In this document: in pieces, positions 6,397 through 14,509 of the stretch | Numbering within the stretch: the first letter of the stretch is position 1 | Layout of the letters: every line of letters starts with the position of its first letter | Assembly: GCA_023459915.1 (NCBI GenBank) | Contig: JAEWSN010000026.1 | Coordinates: forward strand, 1 to 18,732 | Source of the DNA: Bacillota bacterium | GTDB lineage: Bacteria > Bacillota > Clostridia > DSM-8532 | Direction: 5' to 3' | DNA length: 18,732 nt | Program-made: the position numbers and the translations under genes | The notes under the pieces: generated by a model | The model's database searches: none | What the model was told of the DNA's origin: nothing | Seen by the model: the letters and a program-made list of their open reading frames with translations, nothing else

Positions 6397-7497
6397 ATGC
6401 ACATGGCAGATGCCCTGCTCTCACCCGCCGTCGGCCTTTCCATGAGCGCCGTCAGCGTGGGTGCCATCGCGTACGCAGTACGCAAAGTGCGCCGGGAGGA
6501 CTTGCAAGGCCCAAGCGGACATGTTGACGCGGACGCGTCTGCACGATCGCTGCTGGCCGGACCGTCAGCGGACAGCAAGCTTCCCCTGATGGCGGTTGCC
6601 GGCGCATTCGTGTTCGCGGCACAGATGATCAATTTTACCATCCCCGGGACCGGTTCCAGCGGCCACATCGGCGGCGGCATTCTGCTTGCGGCTCTCCTCG
6701 GCGGGCCGGCGGCGCTGCTGACCCTCTCGACGGTGCTCATCATCCAGAGCCTGTTCTTTGCCGATGGCGGCCTGCTTGCATTGGGCAGCAATATCCTGAA
6801 TATCGGGGTGGTGCCGTGTTTGCTGGCATATCCCCTGCTGTTCCGCCCGCTTGTCCGCAAAGGGGTCACCGGGAAGCGGCTGGGGATCGCATCGGTGGTT
6901 GCCGTTGTGGTCGGCTTGCAGCTCGGGGCGTTTCTCGTGGTGCTCCAAACGGTGGCCTCCGGCATCACCCAGCTTCCGTTCGGCACCTTTCTGGTGCTCA
7001 TGCAGCCCATCCATCTGGCCATCGGGGTCGTGGAGGGAATTGTGACCGGCGCGATCCTGGTGTTTGTCCACAACATGCGGCCGGAGTTGCTGGACATCAG
7101 CGGGAGCGGCGGGGCAACAGGAACGGCGGGCACACAGGGACGGTTCTCCGCCCGGCGCGTGCTCCTGGTGCTGGCAATTGCCACGGTTGTGGTGGGTGGC
7201 GCCCTGTCCCTTTTCGCGTCCCCGCATCCCGATGGGTTGGAATGGTCCATTGAAAAGGTGGCGGGAACGTCGGAACTGGATGCGGCAAGTCCCCTCCACG
7301 CAGACTCGGAAAAATTACAGGAGAAAACCGCCTTCCTGCCGGATTACGGGTATGCCGATGCCGGGGAGGAGGGATCTGCGGCAGGGACCTCGCTTTCCGG
7401 CATTGTGGGTGCATTGATGACCTTCATTGTGGCCGGCGGCACCGGATGGCTCATCACCGTTCTGAAACGGCGCAAACGCGGCACCGCGACCGCCTGA
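6397..7497 (+). CDS. ECF-type nickel/cobalt transporter, fused CbiM-CbiN-type (NikMN) membrane component
   Basis: The 366-residue protein starts MHMADALLSPAVG, the N-terminal metal-loop signature of NikM/CbiM in which the N-terminus and His2 chelate the metal; it works only if translation starts exactly at 6397, and ACGGAGGAAAC at 6381-6391 supports that start. GTGSSGHIGGG around His90 supplies the second histidine ligand. Several membrane helices fill residues 10-230, interrupted by a hydrophilic insert at about 33-62. Residues 250-360 form a fused CbiN/NikN-like module: a helix at 254-273, a PDGLE motif at 278-282 and a second helix at about 334-356. This is the substrate-specific part of an energy-coupling factor importer, operating with the CbiQ and CbiO homologues that follow. 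Nickel is preferred over cobalt because larE and larB share the operon; sequence alone does not decide. Confidence 0.9.
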   Translation: MHMADALLSPAVGLSMSAVSVGAIAYAVRKVRREDLQGPSGHVDADASARSLLAGPSADSKLPLMAVAGAFVFAAQMINFTIPGTGSSGHIGGGILLAALLGGPAALLTLSTVLIIQSLFFADGGLLALGSNILNIGVVPCLLAYPLLFRPLVRKGVTGKRLGIASVVAVVVGLQLGAFLVVLQTVASGITQLPFGTFLVLMQPIHLAIGVVEGIVTGAILVFVHNMRPELLDISGSGGATGTAGTQGRFSARRVLLVLAIATVVVGGALSLFASPHPDGLEWSIEKVAGTSELDAASPLHADSEKLQEKTAFLPDYGYADAGEEGSAAGTSLSGIVGALMTFIVAGGTGWLITVLKRRKRGTATA

Positions 7498-7513
7498 ACA
7501 AGAGAGCGGGCAT

Positions 7514-7526
7514 GGGGTCTGACCCC
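7514..7526. repeat. GGGGTC(A/T)GACCCC palindrome, copy 1 (cbiM-cbiQ spacer)
   Basis: GGGGTCTGACCCC stands 16 bp after the cbiM-type stop and about 20 bp before the cbiQ ribosome binding site. It is immediately followed by a second small dyad, CTTGA-N6-TCAAG (7527-7542). Identical or near-identical copies recur at 9143, 12475, 12502 and 12529. Confidence 0.85.
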
Positions 7527-7561
7527 CTTGACCTGAATCAAGCGACAGAGAGGAAACACCA

Positions 7562-8371
7562 TTGGCAGATCTCCACAGTCGCATTGTCGACATGAATACC
7601 CTCGAGCAGCTTTCCGCGGGCAAAACCGTGGTTCATGCGCTGCATCCGCTTGCCAAGCTGCTGGTCACCCTTGCTTTTCTCATCGCTGTGGTTTCTTTTG
7701 ACCGGTATGCGTTGGGTCGGCTTGTGCCTTTTGTTTTCTATCCCGTCATCCTGATGGCGGTGGCGGATATTCCGTATGGCCTGATTCTGAAGCGAACCCT
7801 TGTTGCGCTGCCGTTCGGCCTGTTTGCCGGGCTTTCCAATGTCTTTTTCGACAGGGCGGTGCTGGTCCGCATCGAAGGCATCGGCATCAGTGGAGGATGG
7901 ATTTCCCTGCTGGCCATCCTGTTCCGCACGCTGCTGAGTGTCTCGGCCGTACTGATTCTGGTGGCCATCACCCCGTTCCACGAGCTGACCGCACAGCTGC
8001 GCAAGCTGCGGGTGCCGGAGATTTTCGTGGGTTTGTTTGACATCACCTACCGGTACATCGGCACGCTCATTGAGGAGGCGTTCGGCATGAACACCGCCTA
8101 CCGGTTGCGTGCCGGACAGGCGAAGGGCCTTGACATGCGGCACATGGGCAGCTTCGTCGGACATCTGCTGATCCGCAGCGCCGACAGGGCCGAGCGTGTG
8201 TACGCGGCGATGAAATGCCGGGGGTACCCGAACCGGCGGGGTGGCAGCCGCACAGGGCCGTTCCGGCTTTGGGACGGTGTGTTCCTGTTCGGCGTGACCG
8301 GCATGATTGTGGTGTTGCGCGCGGTGGATGTTTCGGCGGTGATGGCCGCCTGCTGCGGGAGGTGGCTGTGA
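7562..8371 (+). CDS. ECF transporter transmembrane component, CbiQ/NikQ type
   Basis: The 269-residue hydrophobic protein has the helix pattern of CbiQ (EcfT) and the conserved cytoplasmic coupling segment RAERVYAAMKCRGYPNR at about residues 204-220, whose Ala-Arg-Gly core docks into the ATPase subunits. The N-terminal HALHPLAKLLVTLAFL is also typical. The start is a TTG at 7562, eight bases after AGAGAGG; an ATG ten codons later (7592) has no comparable ribosome binding site. The TGA stop shares its last A with the ATG of the next gene (TGATG), which implies translational coupling to the ATPase. It should form the scaffold between the CbiM-type protein and the CbiO-type ATPase. Confidence 0.9.
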   Translation: MADLHSRIVDMNTLEQLSAGKTVVHALHPLAKLLVTLAFLIAVVSFDRYALGRLVPFVFYPVILMAVADIPYGLILKRTLVALPFGLFAGLSNVFFDRAVLVRIEGIGISGGWISLLAILFRTLLSVSAVLILVAITPFHELTAQLRKLRVPEIFVGLFDITYRYIGTLIEEAFGMNTAYRLRAGQAKGLDMRHMGSFVGHLLIRSADRAERVYAAMKCRGYPNRRGGSRTGPFRLWDGVFLFGVTGMIVVLRAVDVSAVMAACCGRWL

Positions 8372-9114
8372 TGCGTGAAACACCTGTGATACATGACATG
8401 GCGGGAAAATTGACGTTGCAGGGAGTGTCGGTGACGTATCCGGATGGCACGCTGGCGGTTGAGGGACTGGATTTGACGGTCCGGGAGGGGGAAAGCGTGG
8501 CGCTCATCGGTGCCAACGGCGCAGGAAAAACCACGCTGCTCCTGTCCCTGGTGGGGGTGATTCCCGCCAGGGGGCGAATCCTTGTCGACGGCATCACCCT
8601 CGACGGGAAATCGCTGGACAGCGTGCGGCAGCGTGTCGGGCTGGTGTTCCAGAACCCGGATGATCAGCTGTTCATGCATGACATCTTCGACGATGTGGCG
8701 TTCGGGCTGCGCAACGCGGGTGTTGCGGAGGCGGAGGTGGCCCTGCGGGTGGATCATGCATTGAACGGGTTGCGGATTGGACATCTGCGGGAGCGGTCCG
8801 TCCTGCGGTTGTCCGGTGGCGAAAAGCGGCTGGCCGCGCTGGCGACGGTGATGGTCATGGCCCCGTCGCTGATGCTCTTTGACGAGCCGACCGTGTATCT
8901 GGATCCGAAAGCAAGAAGAAATTTGATAGGGGTCATGAACAACATCTCCACGACAAAGGTGATTGCGACGCACGACCTGGCGTTTGCCGCTGAAACCTGC
9001 ACGCGCGTGGTGGCGCTCAAGGATGGGAAAGTATATGCGGATGGCAGGCCGGACGAACTGTTGTACGACGTGGCGCGGATGGATGCGTGCGGTGTGGAGG
9101 CGATTGGCGCCTGA
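8371..9114 (+). CDS. ECF transporter ATP-binding protein, CbiO/NikO type
   Basis: This 247-residue ABC ATPase has Walker A GANGAGKTT (47-55), Q-loop Gln94 in VFQNPDDQLF, signature LSGGEKR (147-153), Walker B LMLFDE (167-172, catalytic Glu172) and H-loop His201 in IATHDLAFA. It energises metal uptake with CbiM and CbiQ, probably as a homodimer because only one ATPase gene is present. The start at 8371 overlaps the cbiQ stop by one base, with GGGAGGTGG just upstream. The D-loop reads DEPTVYLDP where most family members have a small residue and Gly before LDP. This is a minor departure and does not by itself suggest inactivity. Confidence 0.92.
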   Translation: MRETPVIHDMAGKLTLQGVSVTYPDGTLAVEGLDLTVREGESVALIGANGAGKTTLLLSLVGVIPARGRILVDGITLDGKSLDSVRQRVGLVFQNPDDQLFMHDIFDDVAFGLRNAGVAEAEVALRVDHALNGLRIGHLRERSVLRLSGGEKRLAALATVMVMAPSLMLFDEPTVYLDPKARRNLIGVMNNISTTKVIATHDLAFAAETCTRVVALKDGKVYADGRPDELLYDVARMDACGVEAIGA

Positions 9115-9123
9115 CGGTGTTGG

Positions 9124-9157
9124 ATGGGGTCAGGCTCCGTACGGGGTCTGACCCCAT
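9124..9157. repeat. GGGGTC(A/T)GACCCC palindrome, copy 2, within a larger hairpin (cbiO-larE spacer)
   Basis: GGGGTCTGACCCC occupies 9143-9155. In addition ATGGGGTCAG (9124-9133) and CTGACCCCAT (9148-9157) form a perfect 10-bp inverted repeat around a 14-nt loop; the left arm begins a degenerate copy of the same palindrome (GGGGTCAGGCTCC, 9126-9138). The unit ends two bases before the larE ribosome binding site, so an mRNA hairpin here could affect larE translation. The paired palindromic layout is what REP-type elements show. Confidence 0.85.
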
Positions 9158-9169
9158 AAAGGAGAAACA

Positions 9170-9913
9170 ATGACATTGAATGATTTTTTCAGAGAAAACC
9201 CCCGTGTGGCGTTGGGCTTCTCGGGTGGCGTGGATTCCTCGTATCTGCTGTATGCGGCGAAACAGGCGGGCGCGGAGGTGCAGCCCTATTTCATCAAAAC
9301 CGTTTTCCAGCCGGCATTTGAGTTCCAGGACGCCAAACGGCTGGCGACGCAGGTGGGCGTTGACATGACCGTGGTGGAACTGGACATCCTGGACAATCCG
9401 GCAGTGGCCGCCAACCCACAGGACCGTTGCTATCACTGCAAAACCGCGCTGTTCGGTGCCCTGAAGCGGCGCGCGCTGGCAGATGGCTTCACCGTGCTCA
9501 TCGATGGCACAAACGCGTCCGATGACGCGGGAGACCGGCCGGGCATGCGCGCGCTGGCCGAGCTGTCGGTTCGCTCCCCCTTGCGGGAGTGCGGGCTGAC
9601 CAAGGCGGAGGTGCGGCGCCTGTCCCGGGAGGCGGGCCTGTTCACCTGGGACAAGCCGGCCTATGCGTGCCTGGCCACACGGATCCCGGCGGGGCAGAAA
9701 TATGACCCTGTCTTGCTCGCACGCGTGGAGCAGGCGGAGGCGGCCCTGTTTGCGATGGGATACACGGACTTCCGGGTGCGTGTGATGGGAGAGACAGCCC
9801 GATTGCAGTTCCCTGAAGCACAAATGGAACGGGCGGTTCGGGAGCGGATCGCCCTGCTGGAAGCCTTGGCGCCCACATTCACCACAGTCCTGATGGACTT
9901 GAACGGGAGGTAA
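9170..9913 (+). CDS. larE: ATP-dependent sacrificial sulfur transferase LarE
   Basis: The 247-residue protein has an N-terminal PP-loop, FSGGVDSSYLL (residues 17-27), which binds ATP to adenylate a carboxylate, and the LarE signatures DRCYHCKTALF (Cys87 and Cys90), DGTNASDDAGDRPGMRA and KPAYACLATRIP. Cys167 in the last motif matches the sulfur-donor cysteine (Cys176 in the Lactiplantibacillus enzyme). LarE converts P2CMN to the dithiolated pincer mononucleotide in nickel-pincer nucleotide synthesis, in the cytoplasm. In sacrificial forms the cysteine becomes dehydroalanine; other LarE proteins use an iron-sulfur cluster, and this sequence does not settle which type it is. The start follows AAAGGAGAAAC. 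Only two bases separate it from larB. Confidence 0.93.
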   Translation: MTLNDFFRENPRVALGFSGGVDSSYLLYAAKQAGAEVQPYFIKTVFQPAFEFQDAKRLATQVGVDMTVVELDILDNPAVAANPQDRCYHCKTALFGALKRRALADGFTVLIDGTNASDDAGDRPGMRALAELSVRSPLRECGLTKAEVRRLSREAGLFTWDKPAYACLATRIPAGQKYDPVLLARVEQAEAALFAMGYTDFRVRVMGETARLQFPEAQMERAVRERIALLEALAPTFTTVLMDLNGR

Positions 9914-9915
9914 TC

Positions 9916-10668
9916 ATGGACAAACTGGAAACCAGGACGCTGCTCGAACAGGTGGCCCGTGGCGAGATGAAGGTGGACGAGGCGCTGCTGCAGTTGAAAA
10001 TGCAGCCGTTCGAGGATTTGGGCTTTGTGAAGCTGGATCATCACCGGGGTCTGCGTCAGGGTGTGGCCGAGGTTATCTACGGCGCGGGGAAGACGCCGGA
10101 CCAGATTCTGCGCATCGCGCAGGCCATGCGGGACAAGGGGCAGAGGACCATTCTCGTCACCCGCATGACCGCGGAGGCCGCCGCGCATGTATGTGAAGCG
10201 TTGCCGCTGACCTACCATGAAATGGGCCGCATCGGCATCGTGGGAGAAATGCCCGTGCCGAACGGCATCGGGAAGATTGTGGTGGCCACCGGCGGCACCA
10301 GCGACATGCCTGTGGCCGAGGAGGCCGCGCTCACGGCGGAAACGCTGGGCAATGAGGTGGTGCGGCTGTACGACGTCGGCGTGGCCGGTCTCCACCGGCT
10401 GCTGTCACACATGGAGGAGATCATGGGCGCCCGGGTCATCGTTGCCATTGCCGGCATGGAGGGCGCGCTGGCCAGTGTGATTGGCGGCCTGGCGGATTGC
10501 CCGGTCATCGCCGTGCCCACCAGTGTGGGATATGGCGCCAACTTCCAGGGGTTGGCCGCGCTGCTGTCCATGCTCAATTCCTGTTCCAGCGGCGTGAGCG
10601 TGGTGAACATCGACAATGGCTTCGGCGCCGGCTATCTGGCCAGCATGATCAACCACATGGGTGCATGA
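9916..10668 (+). CDS. larB: Nickel pincer cofactor biosynthesis protein LarB
   Basis: LarB carboxylates and hydrolyses nicotinic acid adenine dinucleotide to P2CMN, the first step of nickel-pincer nucleotide synthesis. The 250-residue product has the family's N-terminal helical part, including FVKLDHHRGLRQGVAEVIYG, and a C-terminal AIR-carboxylase-like (PurE-type) domain with ATGGTSDMPVAEEA (124-137), AGMEGALASV and LNSCSSGVSVVNIDNGFGAG. Cys223 and Glu182 keep the spacing of the catalytic Cys221/Glu180 pair of the Lactiplantibacillus enzyme, so the protein is probably active. GGGAGG for this gene lies in the last codons of larE, and translational coupling is likely. The next pathway enzyme, LarC, is not encoded downstream; an unrelated serine hydrolase follows. 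Confidence 0.94.
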   Translation: MDKLETRTLLEQVARGEMKVDEALLQLKMQPFEDLGFVKLDHHRGLRQGVAEVIYGAGKTPDQILRIAQAMRDKGQRTILVTRMTAEAAAHVCEALPLTYHEMGRIGIVGEMPVPNGIGKIVVATGGTSDMPVAEEAALTAETLGNEVVRLYDVGVAGLHRLLSHMEEIMGARVIVAIAGMEGALASVIGGLADCPVIAVPTSVGYGANFQGLAALLSMLNSCSSGVSVVNIDNGFGAGYLASMINHMGA

Positions 10669-10708
10669 GCCCGGAATGTGGCCAACAAAAATGCTTGTGG
10701 CGGAATCC

Positions 10709-10727
10709 CGTATCTGATACGCTTTTT
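10709..10727 (+). terminator. Weak candidate terminator after larB
   Basis: CGTAT-CTG-ATACG (10709-10721) is a perfect 5-bp stem followed at once by C and five T (10723-10727). The stem is short and AT-containing, so termination would be inefficient. It lies 41 bp after the larB stop and could mark the end of the nickel operon. Confidence 0.35.
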
Positions 10728-10799
10728 GAAGAGCCTGTCCAATACGGGTCATGTGTGCCCCGGCCGGACGGGCACAAGGTGTACAAGGGAGGCCTGCCC

Positions 10800-11993
10800 A
10801 TGCTGGACGCATTCGCGGTGACACAAATACGGAAAGCACTTCGCGCGGCCATCGACAGTCACGAGATTGCCGGTGCCAATTTGCTGGTGATGCACAAGGG
10901 GGAAGAGCTCCTCTATCATGAGGACGGAATGGCGGATATCGAAGCGAACCGTCCCATCCGGAGGGATTCCCTGTTCCGGCTGTATTCCATGTCCAAGCCC
11001 ATCACCGCCGCGGCGGTCATGGCGCTGTTCGAAAGCGGTTTGCTCGATCTGAACGAGCCTGTGTCCAAATTCCTGCCGGGGTTCAAAAACCAAAAGGTGG
11101 CAGCAAAAGGCAAACTGGTTCCTGCGGAACGCGAAGTCACCATTCACCACCTGCTGTCCATGACCTCCGGCCTGGTCTACGGCGGCGATGATCCGGCCGG
11201 ACAAGCCACGGAAGCGCTTTTCCGCGAGGTGTACGAGCGGTTGCCGGGCGAGAACCCAATGGGAACGGTGGAATTGGCGAACCGGCTGGGCGCGTGCCCG
11301 CTGGCCTTCCAGCCCGGGTCCAGCTGGCAGTACGGCACCTCTGCCGATGTGTTGGGCGCGGTTGTGGAAGTGGTGAGCGGGAAACGGTTTGGGGAGTTCC
11401 TCCATGAAACCTTTTTCGATCCGCTCGAGATGAAGGATACCGGCTTCTGGCTCACGGAGGCGCATCAGGATGGCCGCATGGCCTCAACCTATACGGATCT
11501 CGGCCCGCAGCTGCCCATGGCACGCTATGAGGGCAACCACCTCGGCATCATTCACAGCATGGATCGCGCGCCCGCGTTCGAATCCGGCGGGGCCGGCCTG
11601 GTGTCTAGTCTGGACGACTATGCCCGGTTCGGACAGATGCTGCTCAATGGCGGCAGCTGGGAAGGACGGCAGATTCTGCGGCCCGCAACGGTTGCGTATT
11701 ATGGCGGGAGCACCCTCAATGCGGCGCAGCAGCCGGGGTTCATCGAACGCTTCGGGATGCATGGCTACAGCTATGGCAATCTGATGCGCGTGCTGACGGA
11801 TCCGTCCAGGGCGGCGGTTGTCGGTAGTCCGGGGGAATACGGCTGGGATGGCTGGCTGGGATGCTATTTCTGCAACTGCCCCCAGGACCGGCTGACCTTC
11901 CTGCTCATGATGCAGCGCAAGGATTCCGGCACCATGCCCATCACGCGCAAACTGCGCAACATTGTGCTGGCCGCGTTGCGGGGCGAGGCATAA
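10800..11993 (+). CDS. Serine hydrolase of the beta-lactamase (class C / EstB-like) family
   Basis: The 397-residue protein belongs to the broad beta-lactamase-fold serine hydrolases (PF00144), which include esterases, D-aminopeptidases and transpeptidases. The SxxK motif is SMSK (Ser63 nucleophile, Lys66), the Tyr-containing motif is YGTS (Tyr178), and the third-motif region is near YGWDGWLGCYF by the C-terminus. HHLLSMTSGL is the usual family landmark. There is no signal peptide, so a true beta-lactamase or wall enzyme is unlikely and a cytoplasmic esterase is favoured, possibly removing acyl groups from imported sugars; that role is guessed from the neighbours. AAGGGAGGCC precedes the ATG at 10800, and an upstream hairpin (TGTGCCC/GGGCACA, 10754-10776) lies just before it. 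The alpha-galactosidase follows 56 bp downstream. Confidence 0.88.
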   Translation: MLDAFAVTQIRKALRAAIDSHEIAGANLLVMHKGEELLYHEDGMADIEANRPIRRDSLFRLYSMSKPITAAAVMALFESGLLDLNEPVSKFLPGFKNQKVAAKGKLVPAEREVTIHHLLSMTSGLVYGGDDPAGQATEALFREVYERLPGENPMGTVELANRLGACPLAFQPGSSWQYGTSADVLGAVVEVVSGKRFGEFLHETFFDPLEMKDTGFWLTEAHQDGRMASTYTDLGPQLPMARYEGNHLGIIHSMDRAPAFESGGAGLVSSLDDYARFGQMLLNGGSWEGRQILRPATVAYYGGSTLNAAQQPGFIERFGMHGYSYGNLMRVLTDPSRAAVVGSPGEYGWDGWLGCYFCNCPQDRLTFLLMMQRKDSGTMPITRKLRNIVLAALRGEA

Positions 11994-12049
11994 GCCGCTT
12001 GCCCAAGCCCCAGTCATCAGCTGAATCCTTGGACCTGAAGGAGGCGGAC

Positions 12050-14509
12050 ATGTCCATGTCAACCGATCCTTCCCGGAACGAACCCGCCAGGGCCAATCTG
12101 TCGCACATCCGGACCGGTGACGGCCTGTTCCGCCTTGCCACGCGCAACACCTCGCTGTGGCTGCGCGTCACGTCCCATGGTCATCTGGAACAGCTGCACT
12201 ACGGGGAGCGGCTGCATCCGAATCAGCCGGTGGAGGCCCTCGCGGTGAAGCGCACCGCCATGGCCGGCACTTCCGTGGCCTATCGGGAAGAAGATCCGCT
12301 GTATTGCCTTGACACGCTGCCGCTGGCCTGGTCCGGCATCGGTTGCGGGGATTACCGGCATGCCCCGGCGGAGCTGAAAATGCCGGATGGCACCTTCTCC
12401 AATGATTTTCTGTATGTCCGGCATGTCCTCCATGAGGGCTGCGTGCCGATGACAGCGCTGCCCTCGGCGGTGATGGGGTCAGACCCCACAACGTCTGAAA
12501 CGGGGTCAGACCCCACAGCGGCCGAAGTGGGGTCTGACCCCGCTTCAACCGGCGCGCAGACATTGGAAATCGAGATGCGGGAAGCCGTTCATGCCGTGAC
12601 GCTTCGCCTCTATTTCACGGTGTTTCCCGAGACGGATGTCATCACCCGCCGAGTCGTCCTCGAGAACCACGCCGACAAGCCGCTGGCCATCCGCCGCCTG
12701 ATGAGCCTGATGATGGATTTGCCGAATCTGGGATTCAAACTCGTCAGCTTTGACGGGGGCTGGATCAAGGAGGCCCATCGGCACGAGCGCCCGGTTTCTC
12801 CGGGCATGCATGTCCTGTCCTCCACCACCGGAAACAGCAGCAACCGTCACAATCCCGGCTTCCTGCTGGCGGAAACGACGGCCACCGAGGCGCATGGTCG
12901 GGTCTATGGCTTCAATCTGGTCTACAGCGGCAACCATTACAGCGCGGTGGAGTTGTCCAACGGGGAGCTGGTGCGCGTGCAGACCGGCATCAATCCGCAC
13001 TGCTTTGAATGGCAGCTCGAACCGGGAGACCGTTTTGAGACGCCGGAAGCCGTCATGACTTTTTCCCACAACGGTTTCACCGGACTCAGCCGGCAGTTTC
13101 ACGATTTTGTGAATCGGCACATTGTCCGTGGCGACTGGCAGAACCGGGAACGGCCGGTGCTGCTGAACAACTGGGAAGCCCATTTCTTCAAATTCAACCG
13201 GGCCAAGCTCCTGCGGCTGGCCCGGCGGGCCAAAACCCTCGGCGTGGAGCTGTTTGTGCTCGATGACGGCTGGTTCGGCAAGCGCAACAGCGACAACGCG
13301 GGACTGGGAGACTACACGGTGAACCGGCGCAAGCTGCCGGGCGGGCTGGTTCCATTCGCCCGGCGAATCCGGCGCATGGGGCTCGCTTTTGGTCTGTGGT
13401 TCGAACCGGAAATGGTGAACCCCGACAGTGATCTGTACCGGGCGCATCCAGAGTATGCCGTGACCATTCCCGGACGGAAGCCCACCCTGGGTCGGAACCA
13501 GCTGGTGCTGGATCTGTGCAATCCGGCGGTGCGGGACTATCTGGTGGCGCAAATCGGCACCATCCTGGACGAAGCCGGCATCCAGTATGTGAAGTGGGAC
13601 ATGAACCGGCACATCAGCGACATGTATTCGCCGGTGCTGGCACATCAGGGAGAGTTCCCGCACCGGTACATCCTGGGCCTGTACGATGTCCTGACGCGCC
13701 TGTTTCGTCCGCGCCCGCACATTCTGCTGGAGAGCTGCGCCTCAGGTGGCAACCGCTTCGACTTGGGCATGCTGTGCTTTTCTCCGCAAATCTGGACATC
13801 GGATGACACCGATCCCGGAGAACGGCTGGCCATCCAGGGGGGGCTGTCGCATCTGTACCCGCTCTCGACCATGGGCGCGCATGTCTCGGAGGCCCCGCAT
13901 CAGCAGACGCTGCGCGACACCCCGTTGCCCACCCGGTTCAACGTCGCGGCATTCGGGTGTCTGGGGTATGAGCTGGACCTGAAGTGGCTTTCGTATGTGG
14001 AAAAACGGGAAATCCGGCGTCAAATCGCCTTTTACAAGCAGCATCGCCGCACCCTGCAATATGGCCGGTTCCGGCGGCATGACCGGAAACGCGCCAACCA
14101 GCTGTCCTGGCAGTGTACGGCACAGGATGGGTCCGAGGCGGTGGCCGGGTTTTTTCAGACCCGCGCGCACGCGGCGGAGGGCACGGATATGCTGCCGCTG
14201 GCCGATTTGGATTCGTCCGTCCCCTATCGGGTGGAAACCCGCCCGCAGCCGGTTTTCATCAAGCGGTTCGGCGGGCTGGTGAAGCACCTGTTGCCGGTGG
14301 AGCTCAATCCGTCGGGGTTCCTGCTGCGGATGGCCAACCGGTTCCACGCCCTGACCGATTCCGTGGAGCGCTACGAGGCGCGCGGAGACCTGCTGCAGAC
14401 CGGGGTGCGACTCAACAGCGCGTTCATTGGGAGCTACTACAACGACAAGACCCGGCTGCTGGGAGATTTCGGATCGAACCTGTATGTGGTGACCCGGCAG
14501 GAACCATGA
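12050..14509 (+). CDS. GH36 alpha-galactosidase
   Basis: This retaining enzyme removes terminal alpha-linked galactose (melibiose, raffinose-type sugars, galactosylated glycans). The 819-residue product, slightly above the usual 720-750, has an N-terminal beta-supersandwich (about 1-340), a TIM barrel with VLDDGWFGKRN (404-414), YVKWDMNRH with nucleophile Asp517, SCASGGNRFDLGM, and WTSDDTD whose Asp585 is the likely acid/base; a C-terminal beta domain follows. The start at 12050 follows GAAGGAGGCGG, and no signal peptide is seen, so it acts in the cytoplasm. Residues 143-164 contain three Gly-Ser-Asp-Pro units nine residues apart, encoded by copies of the GGGGTC(A/T)GACCCC palindrome, which partly explains the extra length. 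The GPH symporter downstream would provide the substrate. Confidence 0.95.
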   Translation: MSMSTDPSRNEPARANLSHIRTGDGLFRLATRNTSLWLRVTSHGHLEQLHYGERLHPNQPVEALAVKRTAMAGTSVAYREEDPLYCLDTLPLAWSGIGCGDYRHAPAELKMPDGTFSNDFLYVRHVLHEGCVPMTALPSAVMGSDPTTSETGSDPTAAEVGSDPASTGAQTLEIEMREAVHAVTLRLYFTVFPETDVITRRVVLENHADKPLAIRRLMSLMMDLPNLGFKLVSFDGGWIKEAHRHERPVSPGMHVLSSTTGNSSNRHNPGFLLAETTATEAHGRVYGFNLVYSGNHYSAVELSNGELVRVQTGINPHCFEWQLEPGDRFETPEAVMTFSHNGFTGLSRQFHDFVNRHIVRGDWQNRERPVLLNNWEAHFFKFNRAKLLRLARRAKTLGVELFVLDDGWFGKRNSDNAGLGDYTVNRRKLPGGLVPFARRIRRMGLAFGLWFEPEMVNPDSDLYRAHPEYAVTIPGRKPTLGRNQLVLDLCNPAVRDYLVAQIGTILDEAGIQYVKWDMNRHISDMYSPVLAHQGEFPHRYILGLYDVLTRLFRPRPHILLESCASGGNRFDLGMLCFSPQIWTSDDTDPGERLAIQGGLSHLYPLSTMGAHVSEAPHQQTLRDTPLPTRFNVAAFGCLGYELDLKWLSYVEKREIRRQIAFYKQHRRTLQYGRFRRHDRKRANQLSWQCTAQDGSEAVAGFFQTRAHAAEGTDMLPLADLDSSVPYRVETRPQPVFIKRFGGLVKHLLPVELNPSGFLLRMANRFHALTDSVERYEARGDLLQTGVRLNSAFIGSYYNDKTRLLGDFGSNLYVVTRQEP
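12475..12541. repeat. Three in-frame GGGGTC(A/T)GACCCC palindromes inside the alpha-galactosidase gene
   Basis: Copies lie at 12475-12487 and 12502-12514 (central A) and at 12529-12541 (central T, so the opposite orientation). The spacing is exactly 27 bp, or nine codons. They encode GSDP at residues 143-146, 152-155 and 161-164, separated by the variable linkers TTSET and TAAEV. The repeats fall in the N-terminal sandwich, presumably in a surface loop between strands. Confidence 0.92.

Noticed and set aside
6397..9114. Cobalt transporter for vitamin B12 synthesis
   Set aside because: No corrin-synthesis genes are present; larE and larB follow directly, which favours nickel, although cobalt is not excluded by sequence.
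10800..11993. True beta-lactamase (antibiotic resistance)
   Set aside because: There is no signal peptide, the Tyr and third motifs fit the general serine-hydrolase/esterase group, and the context is sugar metabolism.
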